Origin: Pedobacter sp. UBA5917
Lineage (GTDB): Bacteria > Bacteroidota > Bacteroidia > Sphingobacteriales > Sphingobacteriaceae
Reading direction: 5' to 3'
DNA: 38,985 nt
NCBI RefSeq assembly: GCF_002432345.1
Contig: NZ_DJDT01000241.1
Location: forward strand, 1-38,985
Shown one piece after another: positions 6,152 to 14,156 of this stretch. The position numbers and the translations under genes are program-made. A model generated the notes under the pieces. The model was not told the DNA's origin and did no database searches. It saw only the letters and a program-made list of their open reading frames with translations. Position 1 is the first letter of the stretch. Each line of letters opens with the position of its first letter.

Positions 6152-8569
6152 TTATTTTTTGTTCTTCACGTATTTTTCCAACCACTGGTCTTGTTCCCAA
6201 AGCATGTGCAACAGATTTTCTTTGCCACGGTAACTGTGTGCTTCGTAAGGTAAAAATACAAAACGGGTGGTACCACCGGCTCCTTTAATGGCATTGAACA
6301 AACGTTCGCTATTAATTGGAAAAGTACCTGGGTTATCGTCTGAATCGCCGTGGATTAATAATATTGGTGTTTTAATCTTATCTGCATAACTAAACGGACT
6401 CATTTCGTAATACAATTGAGGAGCCTGCCAGTAAGTACGCTCTTCGTTCTGAAAACCAAATGGTGTTAATGTACGGTTATAAGCACCACTGCGTGCAATA
6501 CCTGCAGCAAAAAGATTGGTATGTGCCAAAAGGTTTGCTGTCATAAATGCACCGTAACTATGGCCGCCAACAGCCATACGTTTTTTATCTCCAACCCCTA
6601 AATCCGATAATTTATTAATGGCAGCTTCAGCATTTAACTGTAACTGCTCTACAAAAGTATCATTAGGTTTTTTACCGTCTTTGGCTACAATCGGCATTTC
6701 TGCATTATCCAAAACAGCATAACCACGGGTTACCCAAAAAATAGGAGAGGCCCAGCTAATGGTAGTAAACTTGTCTTTCGAGCCACGGATTTGGGCAGCA
6801 TCTGCAGCAGAGTTAAACTCGCGTGGATAAGCCCAGATTAAAGTTGGCAATGGCCCGTCTTTATCTTTATTGTATCCTTTCGGTAAATATAAATCGCCTG
6901 TTAAATCAACGCCATCGGCACGTTTATAAGAAATTTTCTCTTTCGTAATGCCTTCTAATGATGGGTATGGATTGGTGAAATTGGTAATTGGCTGATCAGC
7001 AATGCGCAGCATCAGGTTTTTAATAAAGTAATTTGGAACCAGTTTCTGGCTCTCTTTACGGGTAAGTAAAACCAGTTTATCAGGGTTAATTACATCGCTT
7101 ACATACTCGAAGGTACCTTCGGCACTGCGCCAGATAATTTCGTTCTTTTTGGTAGTTAAATCAAATTTGGCCAGGAAAGGTAAATCACCTTTTTCCGACG
7201 AACCGACAGTATTGTTTAATAACAGTTTAGTTCCATTATCAACCGTTTTAATCACCTGGCGGCCGTATTTATTTTTCACGGTAACAGGCGAACCCGGGTT
7301 GCCATAGGCATCGGTTTGGTTACGGCTGTATAATTCTTCTACGGCCCCTGTTGTTGGATTGTAGCGGCTTACCTTGCTGGTTTGTTTGCTGCGTAAACCT
7401 TCCATAATCAAAGCAAGGTTTGCATCGCCCCATTGTACGCCACGATAGCGGGTTTTTGTTTTGAATAACTCTTTTTCAGTTCCGCTAAAAGGAGCACTTA
7501 AAGCATAAACGGCATCGTGAAAAGGCATATCTTTTTTAATCAGGCCGCTATCCAAAGGTTTACTCCAAACCAATGTGGCAGCTTCGTCATCGCGCCAATC
7601 GAAACCGCGGGCAACATTTTGGGTATTATCATAACCAGAAGGTGTACCTTCTGATGACGGCAGCTCGGCAATAACTTTGATCGTTTTGCCCGTTAAATCG
7701 GTAATGCTTACTGTAGATGGAAAACCAAAAGCCGATACTAGATAAGAAAAAGGCTTGCGGATGGTTTCTATCATCATGTAATTTTTATCAGGCGATAACC
7801 TTGTTGAGGCATAAATGGCCGGTTTGCCGATCGGGGTTTCTACACCAGCGGTATTTTTAACCAGTTGTGAAGTAGCAAAAAACTCAAACAACTGTTCGTC
7901 GAAAGGCGATTTAATTAAATCCTGAAAGGTAACACTTGGCGCAGCTTTGCCCAGGTTTTGTTGGATGGTTGGTCCCTTCGGCATCAAAGGTTTTGTTGGT
8001 GCAGCACTGGCCGGTTTTATTGCCGTGCGGTAAATAATGGTATTATCATTTAACCAGGTAAGACCGCTACCCAAAACTACGTTTAAGAAAGCTTTATTGG
8101 TTTTGGTTGCTTTTTTCGTAGCCAGATCGATAATGTAAAGATCTACACCTTTTTGGGTGGTATTGGTAAAGGCAATTTTATTTTCCGATGGGTTCCAACT
8201 GATGTTACCCGCGTATAAAGGCGTTGGCAAACCTGCAACCTGAAAAGTTTGGTTCGACTTAATATTTTTAAGACTGAAATTATTAATATAAGTCTGCCTG
8301 CTTGGCGAGTAGTTATTTGGGTTTAACCTTAAACCGGCAATGCGGTACTCGGGCATGGCCAGCTCCTCTACCGAAGGGTAAGAGTTCCGCTCGCTAAAAA
8401 GGATCCACTCTGCCTTGCCATCTATACTTACACCCGGTGTAGGTTTGGCAAGTAAAAGATCGGCAATTTCTTTTGGTGGGGTTTTATAACTGATGGCGTC
8501 CTGTGCGCTCGCACTTAACGATGCGCAGGTACCAGCTATTAATAAATAGAGGTGTAATTTTTTAATCAT
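6152..8569 (-). CDS. Exported S9-family serine peptidase (glutamyl-endopeptidase-like)
   Basis: An 805-residue prolyl-oligopeptidase-family enzyme. Residues 1-22 are a Sec signal peptide ending LSASAQD, so it acts outside the cytoplasm. The central portion (about 60-520) is the predicted beta-propeller gate. The C-terminal alpha/beta hydrolase domain carries the triad: Ser671 in GGHSYGAF, Asp744 in HGDSDDN and His778 in PYEAHSYRG. The GGHSYGAFMTANLLAH context resembles S9D enzymes such as chloroplast glutamyl endopeptidase more than DPP IV (which has GWSYGG). It would trim peptides in the periplasm. The gene stands alone with its own terminator; the upstream spacer is repeat-rich. Exact cleavage preference is inference from motif similarity. 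Confidence 0.9.
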   Translation of the reverse strand: MIKKLHLYLLIAGTCASLSASAQDAISYKTPPKEIADLLLAKPTPGVSIDGKAEWILFSERNSYPSVEELAMPEYRIAGLRLNPNNYSPSRQTYINNFSLKNIKSNQTFQVAGLPTPLYAGNISWNPSENKIAFTNTTQKGVDLYIIDLATKKATKTNKAFLNVVLGSGLTWLNDNTIIYRTAIKPASAAPTKPLMPKGPTIQQNLGKAAPSVTFQDLIKSPFDEQLFEFFATSQLVKNTAGVETPIGKPAIYASTRLSPDKNYMMIETIRKPFSYLVSAFGFPSTVSITDLTGKTIKVIAELPSSEGTPSGYDNTQNVARGFDWRDDEAATLVWSKPLDSGLIKKDMPFHDAVYALSAPFSGTEKELFKTKTRYRGVQWGDANLALIMEGLRSKQTSKVSRYNPTTGAVEELYSRNQTDAYGNPGSPVTVKNKYGRQVIKTVDNGTKLLLNNTVGSSEKGDLPFLAKFDLTTKKNEIIWRSAEGTFEYVSDVINPDKLVLLTRKESQKLVPNYFIKNLMLRIADQPITNFTNPYPSLEGITKEKISYKRADGVDLTGDLYLPKGYNKDKDGPLPTLIWAYPREFNSAADAAQIRGSKDKFTTISWASPIFWVTRGYAVLDNAEMPIVAKDGKKPNDTFVEQLQLNAEAAINKLSDLGVGDKKRMAVGGHSYGAFMTANLLAHTNLFAAGIARSGAYNRTLTPFGFQNEERTYWQAPQLYYEMSPFSYADKIKTPILLIHGDSDDNPGTFPINSERLFNAIKGAGGTTRFVFLPYEAHSYRGKENLLHMLWEQDQWLEKYVKNKK

Positions 8570-9129
8570 TTCCAGTTAGTTTGTTCGAAATAAGGAATAA
8601 TTCAAATATTGGAAAATTTAAGGTATTGTAGCGTAACTTCTTATTTACATGGCTATCGTAACCGCAAAGGAACGCAAAGTGTAGGCACAGAGGTAGCAAG
8701 AGGAAATTGAGAAAATCTTCCGTGCAAATCTGTTCATCTGTGGCTATTAAATTGAGGGCGGCTACATCATTTAACAAAGCGGGTGCGTTAATTATAAAAT
8801 ACAATGCATTAATTATAAAAGCGGATACAATATTTAACTGTATTAAGATATATTCTGTGCTAATCTGTGCATCTGTGGCAATTAAATAATCGTGTTGAGC
8901 TTGGGTCTGGCATTTAAATAATTGTGGGTGGGTAACTTGCATCAGATTTAACCACCAAGACACGAAGGCACAAAGAATAACCTCTGAGCCCGAATAACTA
9001 CTCGAAATGAGAAATTTGCAAAAAGGTCATGGATTGAAATCTTCGGTGCAAATCTGTGCATCTGTGGCAAAAAAATCCTAAAATTAACTATAACTCTGTT
9101 CCATCATCCATTTTACATCTTCCATCCTT
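8570..9129. repeat. 560-base spacer with three copies of a dispersed repeat word
   Basis: No convincing gene; a 133-codon minus-strand frame crosses it but consists largely of repeats. A word close to CAAATCTGTGCATCTGTGG occurs three times on the plus strand: 8715-8754 (one change, TGTTCATC), 8851-8888 and 9039-9070. The first and third are preceded by ATCTTC, and the first two continue into a TATTAAAT/AATTAAAT tail. Two other words, AACCACCAAGACACGAAGGC (from 8950) and ACCGCAAAGGAACGCAAAG (from 8661), belong to another common repeat style. A direct repeat TTAATTATAAAA occurs twice between about 8787 and 8820. At the end (9102-9130) is CATCATCC/CATCTTCCATCC text. The function is unknown. Confidence 0.65.
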
Positions 9130-9546
9130 TTACGGGTACATGCTGCTTATCCGTGCCACAGAGTTGTTCACCATTTCTTTTAACACTTCTACATCGACAT
9201 CGCTCAGTTTTTTTACATAAATGCAGGCTTTGGCTGTTTTGTGTTTCCCGAATTTGGCAAGCAGTTCATCACGGTTATCAAATTGGGAAGATAAGTATAA
9301 GGAGATGGCATCTTTCCGGGGTGAAAAACCAACCAATGGTGCATCGCCTTCCCGGCCGCTCTCGTATTTATAATGGTAACTGCCAAAACCTACTATGGCT
9401 GGTCCCCACATTTTAGCGGTAAACCCTGTGATTTCCGCAATAATTGCTGATAGATTAAAGCAATCTTTCCGTTTAGTTTCGTCGGTTACCGTATTTAGAA
9501 AGTCGGTAACACTTAAATCGTTTTCGGTGGTTTTATTCTGTGCCAT
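9130..9546 (-). CDS. DUF1801 (YdhG-like) protein
   Basis: A 138-residue cytosolic protein of the DUF1801/YdhG fold. Typical family landmarks are visible: an early RKDC turn, the TGFTAKMWGPAIVGFG loop (about residues 42-56), YHYKYESGREGDAPLVGFSPRK with the conserved Tyr and Gly, and an Ala-Cys-Ile-Tyr-Val-Lys-Lys segment near residue 106. The fold is related to the CyaY/frataxin-like and SRPBCC-type small alpha/beta proteins, but the biochemical role is not established. It is a single gene divergent from the oxidoreductase at 9683; the 136 bases between them are AT-rich and contain no promoter match that I would defend. Confidence 0.85.
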   Translation of the reverse strand: MAQNKTTENDLSVTDFLNTVTDETKRKDCFNLSAIIAEITGFTAKMWGPAIVGFGSYHYKYESGREGDAPLVGFSPRKDAISLYLSSQFDNRDELLAKFGKHKTAKACIYVKKLSDVDVEVLKEMVNNSVARISSMYP

Positions 9547-9682
9547 TTTTTTTACATGAATATAAGCTTATTCCAGAATTGTTTCAAATTCCAAAAGGTC
9601 AATTGTAATATTTTTAACGGTTAGCCTTAAGCCTTTTATAAATTTTTAATTTGGCCTTCATCAATTTAAGAAATATCCAAAT

Positions 9683-10798
9683 ATGAAAACATATCATCCA
9701 TTAAAATATTTATCGGTTATTAATAGCCTTATTGTGTGCCTGGTTTTTTCTTTTTTTAGCGCGGGTGCACAACAAAAACTAAATGTAGCGATAGCTGGCT
9801 TAAACCACGATCATGTTTACCTGATTATGAGCAGCTACCAAAAAGCCGAAGTAAATATTATTGGCATTGCCGAAAGTAACCCCGAACTGATCACCAAATT
9901 TAAAACGCGCTATAAAATACCAGATAGTGTGTTTTACAATAACCTGCCCGATTTATTAAAGAAAAAGAAACCTGATGTAGTGCTGGCCTATAATGCTGTT
10001 AGCGATCATCTGGCTGTTGTAGAAGCTGCGGCTCCGCTGGGCATATCGGTTATGGTAGAAAAACCTTTGGCCGTAACGGTTAAACAGGCCGAAAGAATGG
10101 CCGAACTTGCCAGGCAATATAAAGTATATGTGCTTACCAATTACGAAACCACCTGGTATCCGAGCAATCAGGAGATCTACAAAAATGTAAAAGAAAGTAA
10201 CAGTGTTGGTGCTTTACGGAAAATCATTGTGCACGATGGTCACCAGGGGCCAAAAGAAATTGGCTGCAGCAAGGAATTCTTAAGCTGGCTCACCGATCCT
10301 GAAAAAAACGGGGCAGGGGCATTGGTAGATTTTGGTTGTTATGGTGCCAATTTAATGACCTGGTTAATGGATGGCAAAGCCCCGGTTTCTGTTACGGCAA
10401 TTACCCACCAGATCAAAAAGGATGTTTACCCAAAAGTAGATGATGATGCAACTATCCTGCTCGAGTATCCTAGTGCCACCGGAATTGTTGAAGCCTCATG
10501 GAACTGGCCTTTCAGTATAAAAGATATGGAAGTTTTCGGTGCAACAGGATATATCCAGGCTGTAAACGAAAAAGAGTTACGGGCTAAACCCAATGGTAAA
10601 GAAGGTTATAAGGTTTATCAGGCCAAAAGTTTAGAGCTTATCTATGCAAACCACTTGAACTATTTGGCAGCTGTTTTAAAAGGCGAAATAAAGCCGACAA
10701 ACGATTTATCTTCTTTGGAGAATAACCTAATTGTGGTGAAAATTTTAGAAGCAGCTAAAATTTCGGCTAAAACGGGTAAGAAGGTAGTTTTAAAGTAG
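9683..10798 (+). CDS. Exported Gfo/Idh/MocA-family protein with altered cofactor loop
   Basis: A 371-residue protein of the Gfo/Idh/MocA oxidoreductase family. Residues 1-29 look like a Sec signal (hydrophobic stretch LIVCLVFSFFSAGA before QQK) without a twin-arginine motif. The Rossmann start is KLNVAIAGLNHDHVYLI (from residue 32), which lacks the usual GxGxxG. The family EKP motif is kept (Glu126-Lys127-Pro128). The catalytic helix DFGCYGANLMTWL (216-228) has Tyr where the family commonly has His. NAD(P) enzymes of this family normally fold in the cytosol, so a Sec-exported copy is unusual; it may bind sugar or cofactor differently, or rely on uptake of a tightly held cofactor. No sugar operon is attached. 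Family membership is firm; the reaction is unknown. Confidence 0.85.
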   Translation: MKTYHPLKYLSVINSLIVCLVFSFFSAGAQQKLNVAIAGLNHDHVYLIMSSYQKAEVNIIGIAESNPELITKFKTRYKIPDSVFYNNLPDLLKKKKPDVVLAYNAVSDHLAVVEAAAPLGISVMVEKPLAVTVKQAERMAELARQYKVYVLTNYETTWYPSNQEIYKNVKESNSVGALRKIIVHDGHQGPKEIGCSKEFLSWLTDPEKNGAGALVDFGCYGANLMTWLMDGKAPVSVTAITHQIKKDVYPKVDDDATILLEYPSATGIVEASWNWPFSIKDMEVFGATGYIQAVNEKELRAKPNGKEGYKVYQAKSLELIYANHLNYLAAVLKGEIKPTNDLSSLENNLIVVKILEAAKISAKTGKKVVLK

Positions 10799-10870
10799 CA
10801 ATGCCGCAAAAGAAAATAGCCACCTGATTGATGGCTATTGGTAAAAGATTTTCATCTTTTTTATGGTGTG

Positions 10871-10908
10871 CCTGCCCTCCGCGGATCACCCGCTCACAGG
10901 ACTTTTTT
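10871..10908 (+). terminator. Candidate terminator after the oxidoreductase gene
   Basis: A GC-rich block in an AT-rich spacer: CCTG (10871-10874) can pair with CAGG (10897-10900), and inside it GCGG (10881-10884) with CCGC (10890-10893), followed by six T at 10903-10908. The stem has internal loops, so strength is uncertain. It is 70 bases past the stop of the upstream gene. Two weaker dyads precede it: AATAGCCA/TGGCTATT (10815-10839) and AAAAGAT/ATCTTTT (10843-10860). Confidence 0.45.
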
Positions 10909-10921
10909 ATCGTCTCTTTAT

Positions 10922-11020
10922 GCATAACAATTTAGGCAATACTTGGTTTTGTTATGCGAAATAATTTTACACATCGTGTGGAAAATGTTAATATCTCTGG
11001 CTAAATGAAGAAGATATTAA
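10922..11020. promoter_or_regulatory. Two perfect 9-bp inverted repeats upstream of the histidine kinase
   Basis: This lies in the 373-base spacer 10799-11171, which has no gene. GCATAACAA (10922-10930) and TTGTTATGC (10949-10957) are perfect inverted arms 18 bases apart. TTAATATCT (10988-10996) and AGATATTAA (11012-11020) form a second pair 15 bases apart. Both lie 150-250 bases before the kinase start. They may be regulator-binding sites, folded leader RNA, or a small RNA; none matches a family that I recognise. Confidence 0.4.
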
Positions 11021-11171
11021 GCTATTTGCATTAAAAAGGGTAAATGTGCTACTTAGTTTTACGCATTTTTGTTGATTAAAAACTTTTTTCGGCCTTTGAT
11101 GTTTGTGATTTGATTAACCGGTAGGGATAAAATAATAATTCCTTACATCAAAAATTAACAACTAGTAAATC

Positions 11172-12242
11172 ATGGCCGGATTAAATAATGAGCTTTTTTG
11201 TAAACTAGGCGATTTGTCTGTTGATGGATATTTTATTTTTGAACCAGAACAGCAGAAATTTTTATACCTGAATAAATCTTTTGGCGAAATCTGGGAATTA
11301 ACAACTGATGAGATTCTTGCTGATCCAAAGATGCTGGAGAAACAGATCCATCCCGAAGATCTGGCACATACCGCATCTTGTTATGAAGAATGTTTGGAAG
11401 ATAGAGCCGAAAAAAAATACGAATTCCGTTTGTTGTTTCCGGAGAGGGAGAAATATGTGCGTGCCATTATTTATGCCATTGAAGAGGGTAAATATTTAGC
11501 CGGTACAATAGAAGATACAACCGTAATGCGGCACAATAAAATCCATATCGAACAGATCAACGCCCGCAAAAACATCACTTTGGAGGTGCTTGCCCACGAT
11601 TTAAAAGAACCTTTGGGCATGATGAAATTAACGGCTTCGTCAATGGAATTTGGTATCGCCCAAACTGGCGATGAACAGATGATGGATTCGCTTGCTTTTA
11701 TAAAAGACATGTGCGAACGGAACCTGCTGCTGGTAAGGAGCATGATCAACCGCGAATTCCTAAAATCATCCATTGTAGAAATAGGTAAAGAACGGGCCGA
11801 TCTGGTATGGGAACTCCGCGATGTAGTGCGCTTTTATAAACGGTCAAAACTCGGCAAAACCAAAAATATCCGGTTTACCAGTTCAGCGGAGCAGATTTAC
11901 CTGCATTTAGACAGTATGAAGTTTCTTCAGGTAATCAATAATTTAATTTCCAACTCGTTAAAATTTACTGATGAAGACGGGTACATAGGTCTTCATGCCG
12001 AAGAATTGGAAAACACTGTATTGATTACGGTAACCGACGATGGAATCGGAATTCCGGAGGAGTTACAGGCGGGGCTTTTCGATCACCTGCCCGAAACTTT
12101 AAGGCCCGGTTTAAAAGGTGAGGAATCGGGAGGATTTGGCATGGGCATCATCAAGGCAATTGTTGATTTACATCAGGGGAAAATCTGGTTCAAGAGCAAA
12201 ACCGGTGTTGGAACAACCTTCTACATCGAGCTACCTAAGTAG
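11172..12242 (+). CDS. Cytosolic PAS-domain sensor histidine kinase
   Basis: A 356-residue histidine kinase with no membrane segment. Residues 12-115 form one PAS fold (FEPEQQKFLYLNKSFGEIW, then a PAC-like GTIEDTTVM end). The dimerisation/phosphoacceptor helix carries His142 in AHDLKEPLGMM. The ATPase domain follows: N box INNLISNSLKF (255-265), G1 DDGIGIP (289-295) and G2 GGFGMG (320-325). It autophosphorylates His142 in response to an internal cue sensed by PAS. The NarL-type regulator starts 40 bases downstream on the same strand and is the obvious partner. NarL-type regulators more often pair with HisKA_3 kinases, so the HDLxxP-type kinase here is a little unusual. Confidence 0.93.
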   Translation: MAGLNNELFCKLGDLSVDGYFIFEPEQQKFLYLNKSFGEIWELTTDEILADPKMLEKQIHPEDLAHTASCYEECLEDRAEKKYEFRLLFPEREKYVRAIIYAIEEGKYLAGTIEDTTVMRHNKIHIEQINARKNITLEVLAHDLKEPLGMMKLTASSMEFGIAQTGDEQMMDSLAFIKDMCERNLLLVRSMINREFLKSSIVEIGKERADLVWELRDVVRFYKRSKLGKTKNIRFTSSAEQIYLHLDSMKFLQVINNLISNSLKFTDEDGYIGLHAEELENTVLITVTDDGIGIPEELQAGLFDHLPETLRPGLKGEESGGFGMGIIKAIVDLHQGKIWFKSKTGVGTTFYIELPK

Positions 12243-12282
12243 CCCTTTTTAATTTTAAAATACCGTAAGTTATATTTGGATT

Positions 12283-12933
12283 ATGATTAACATTATTCTT
12301 GCGGATGATCACAATATTATCCGGACCTCACTAAAAGTACTGATCGAAAAACATGAAGGGATTAAAGTTGTAGCAGAAGTATCTGATGGTTTAGGTGTTT
12401 TAGAACTTCTGGAAAAAGGGATAAAAGCTGATATTGTTTTATCGGATATTGTGATGCCGAACCTTGATGGGATAGCGCTGATCAGTAAAATTAAAACGCT
12501 CGGGTACGATACAAAAGTGGTCGTACTTTCTATTCTGGACGACGAAAAATATGCTTCAAATGCCTTTATTTCAGGAGCTTCGGCTTACCTCTCGAAAGAC
12601 ATTGAAGAAGACGAATTGCTGTTCTGCCTGCAACATGTAATGAAGGGAAAACGTTATCTTTCATCTAATTTATGCATCTCGATACTGGAGCGTTTTAATA
12701 CACAATTGAATATGTTGTCGCAAAAAACCGGTACCGAAATCAACTTTTCGGAACGCGAAATTAATGTATTAAAACTCATTGCAGATGGCTTAACCAACCA
12801 GGAAATTGCCGACAAATTATACCTCAGTAGGCGCACTGTTGAGAGCCAGAGAGAGGCTTTGATCAACAAAACCGGCACCAAAAACTCGGCTTCGCTGGTA
12901 CGTTTCGCCATGCGGAATGGTTACGTTTCCTAA
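12283..12933 (+). CDS. NarL/FixJ-type response regulator
   Basis: A 216-residue two-domain regulator. The receiver domain (1-120) has the acidic pair Asp8-Asp9, phosphoacceptor Asp55 in LSDIVMP, switch Ser83 and Lys105 in LSKD. The C-terminal LuxR-type HTH (about 150-216) shows EREINVLKLIADGLTNQEIA, followed by the recognition helix region LSRRTVESQRE. Phosphorylation by the kinase encoded just upstream would drive dimerisation and DNA binding. The 40-base gap without a terminator suggests one transcript with the kinase. Targets are not evident; the dyads upstream of the kinase at 10922-11020 are candidates for autoregulation. Confidence 0.93.
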   Translation: MINIILADDHNIIRTSLKVLIEKHEGIKVVAEVSDGLGVLELLEKGIKADIVLSDIVMPNLDGIALISKIKTLGYDTKVVVLSILDDEKYASNAFISGASAYLSKDIEEDELLFCLQHVMKGKRYLSSNLCISILERFNTQLNMLSQKTGTEINFSEREINVLKLIADGLTNQEIADKLYLSRRTVESQREALINKTGTKNSASLVRFAMRNGYVS

Positions 12934-13060
12934 GATTTAGGGCTGTTTTTAAGGGTATTTTTTGCTGTTTTGAATAAACCGTAAAAAATCGGGTATTTCT
13001 ACAAATAACATTGGATGATGCTGTTTTGTTGAATAACTACAATCACCCTAAAACCGATCT

Positions 13061-13579
13061 ATGGAAACCTTAAATTTCAATTGCGACATTTATCAGTACA
13101 AACAACCGCTTCTCGACCGCGCCCTGGCTTATACCCATGATGAAGATGATGCTGCAGATCTGGTGCAGGATACTTTTATGAAAGCTTTCAGGTTTTCGGC
13201 ACAGTTTGAGCTGGGCAGTAATGTAAGGGCATGGCTTTTTACGATTTTAAAAAACACTTTCCTGAATCATTACTATAAGGTAAAACGTAAAAATGAAATG
13301 ATCCAGCAGGAAGATGACCTTACTTCTGTTCAGCTTGCTCCAAGTGCATCGGCAAACAGCAGCGCTGGCAAATTTATGATGGAAGATATACAGCGATCGT
13401 TAAGTTTATTACCAGAAGATTGCCGCTTTTGTTTCTGCCGCTATTTTGAAGGTTATAAATACCACGAAATTGCTGCAGAACTCGATATTCCGCTGGGTAC
13501 GGTTAAAACAAAAATCCATGTAGCGAGGGGACTGCTCAAAAAGATGCTTAAAAACTACCGAGATGGCGTAGCAGCTTAG
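13061..13579 (+). CDS. ECF-type RNA polymerase sigma factor
   Basis: A 172-residue sigma-70-family factor with only regions 2 and 4. Region 2 (about 10-80) contains DEDDAADLVQDTFMKAFR and the promoter-melting segment NVRAWLFTILKNTFLNHY. Region 4 (about 118-168) has LPEDCRFCFCRYFEGYKYHEIA followed by the HTH helix PLGTVKTKIHVARGLLKK. No membrane anti-sigma gene is adjacent on this strand, so control may be transcriptional or by a partner-switch protein. A lone receiver-domain gene follows 83 bases later. The upstream 127 bases contain no convincing housekeeping promoter. Confidence 0.93.
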   Translation: METLNFNCDIYQYKQPLLDRALAYTHDEDDAADLVQDTFMKAFRFSAQFELGSNVRAWLFTILKNTFLNHYYKVKRKNEMIQQEDDLTSVQLAPSASANSSAGKFMMEDIQRSLSLLPEDCRFCFCRYFEGYKYHEIAAELDIPLGTVKTKIHVARGLLKKMLKNYRDGVAA

Positions 13580-13580
13580 T

Positions 13581-13588
13581 TACGTTTG
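13581..13588 (+). promoter_or_regulatory. Candidate -7 box for the receiver gene
   Basis: TACGTTTG matches the Bacteroidota -7 consensus TAnnTTTG exactly and lies two bases after the ECF sigma stop, about 75 bases ahead of the receiver-domain start. No TTG is found at the usual -33 spacing, which weakens the case. The same box, extended to TACGTTTGT, occurs on the minus strand at 16607-16599 ahead of the lone PAS gene. Confidence 0.3.
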
Positions 13589-13631
13589 TACAACCATAAG
13601 GGGTAAAATCAGGTATAAATACGGAGGGCAG

Positions 13632-13651
13632 GCTAACAAACTTAAGTTAGC
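13632..13651. promoter_or_regulatory. Inverted repeat before the receiver gene
   Basis: GCTAAC (13632-13637) and GTTAGC (13646-13651) form a perfect 6-bp dyad with an 8-base centre, ending 11 bases before the start codon of the receiver gene. It could be an operator or a leader hairpin near the ribosome-binding region. There is no T-run, so a terminator is unlikely. Confidence 0.35.
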
Positions 13652-13662
13652 TTTGCTTCCAA

Positions 13663-14031
13663 ATGAATGTCCCCTCTGTTAAGAAAATTTTTATTGTTGA
13701 CGACGATGAAAGTATCCACGATATCGTTAACCTGATCTTTGAGCAGGATATTGTTAGGGGTATTTTAAATGCAGATGCCCTGGAGCAGGCAGTATTGGAT
13801 TTTTCGCCTGATATTATCTTAATGGATATCCGTATGGGGAATGCAGATGGCCGCGAATTGTGCAATAGGTTAAAAGAAAACCCTGAAACGGCACATTTTC
13901 CAATTCTCTTATTATCTGCACTTACTATTGATCACAACAACTTGGGATGCACTCCTGACGATCTGATCGAAAAACCCTTCGATATCAACCATCTTGCGGA
14001 TAAGGTAAATCAATTATTGGGCAGGAAATAA
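13663..14031 (+). CDS. Stand-alone response-regulator receiver domain
   Basis: A 122-residue receiver domain with no output domain. All switch residues are visible: acidic residues Asp13-Asp14-Asp15, phosphoacceptor Asp55 in LMDIRMG, Ser85 in LLSAL and Lys104 in EKPFD. Such proteins act as phosphate shuttles, phosphate sinks, or by binding a partner. It follows the ECF sigma gene on the same strand, and the kinase/NarL pair is just upstream, so cross-talk with that kinase is plausible but not shown. The start at 13663 gives the expected short lead before the first beta strand. Confidence 0.9.
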   Translation: MNVPSVKKIFIVDDDESIHDIVNLIFEQDIVRGILNADALEQAVLDFSPDIILMDIRMGNADGRELCNRLKENPETAHFPILLLSALTIDHNNLGCTPDDLIEKPFDINHLADKVNQLLGRK

Positions 14032-14039
14032 TGTTTGAC

Positions 14040-14069
14040 AAAAAAAGGGACAGACCAAAGGCCTATCCC
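14040..14069 (-). terminator. Terminator of the sigma/anti-sigma operon
   Basis: On the minus strand a stem from GGGA (14069-14066) to TCCC (14050-14047), with inner GG/CC pairs and two mismatches around a short loop, runs straight into seven T (complement of 14040-14046). It sits about 90 bases past the anti-sigma gene. Nearby, ACTAAACA (14116-14123) and TGTTTAGT (14128-14135) form a perfect 8-bp hairpin that may terminate the plus-strand receiver gene. Confidence 0.55.
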
Positions 14070-14156
14070 CATATCTAAACTCAAACATGCGCTCAAACAT
14101 GAATGAATCTTAACAACTAAACACTCCTGTTTAGTATTGGTTTTAAAAAGATAGGT

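Noticed and set aside
8562..8963. 133-codon minus-strand open frame overlapping the S9 start
   Set aside because: It is built from dispersed repeat words and AT-rich text, has no domain or signal, and overlaps the start of a solid gene by a few bases only by chance.
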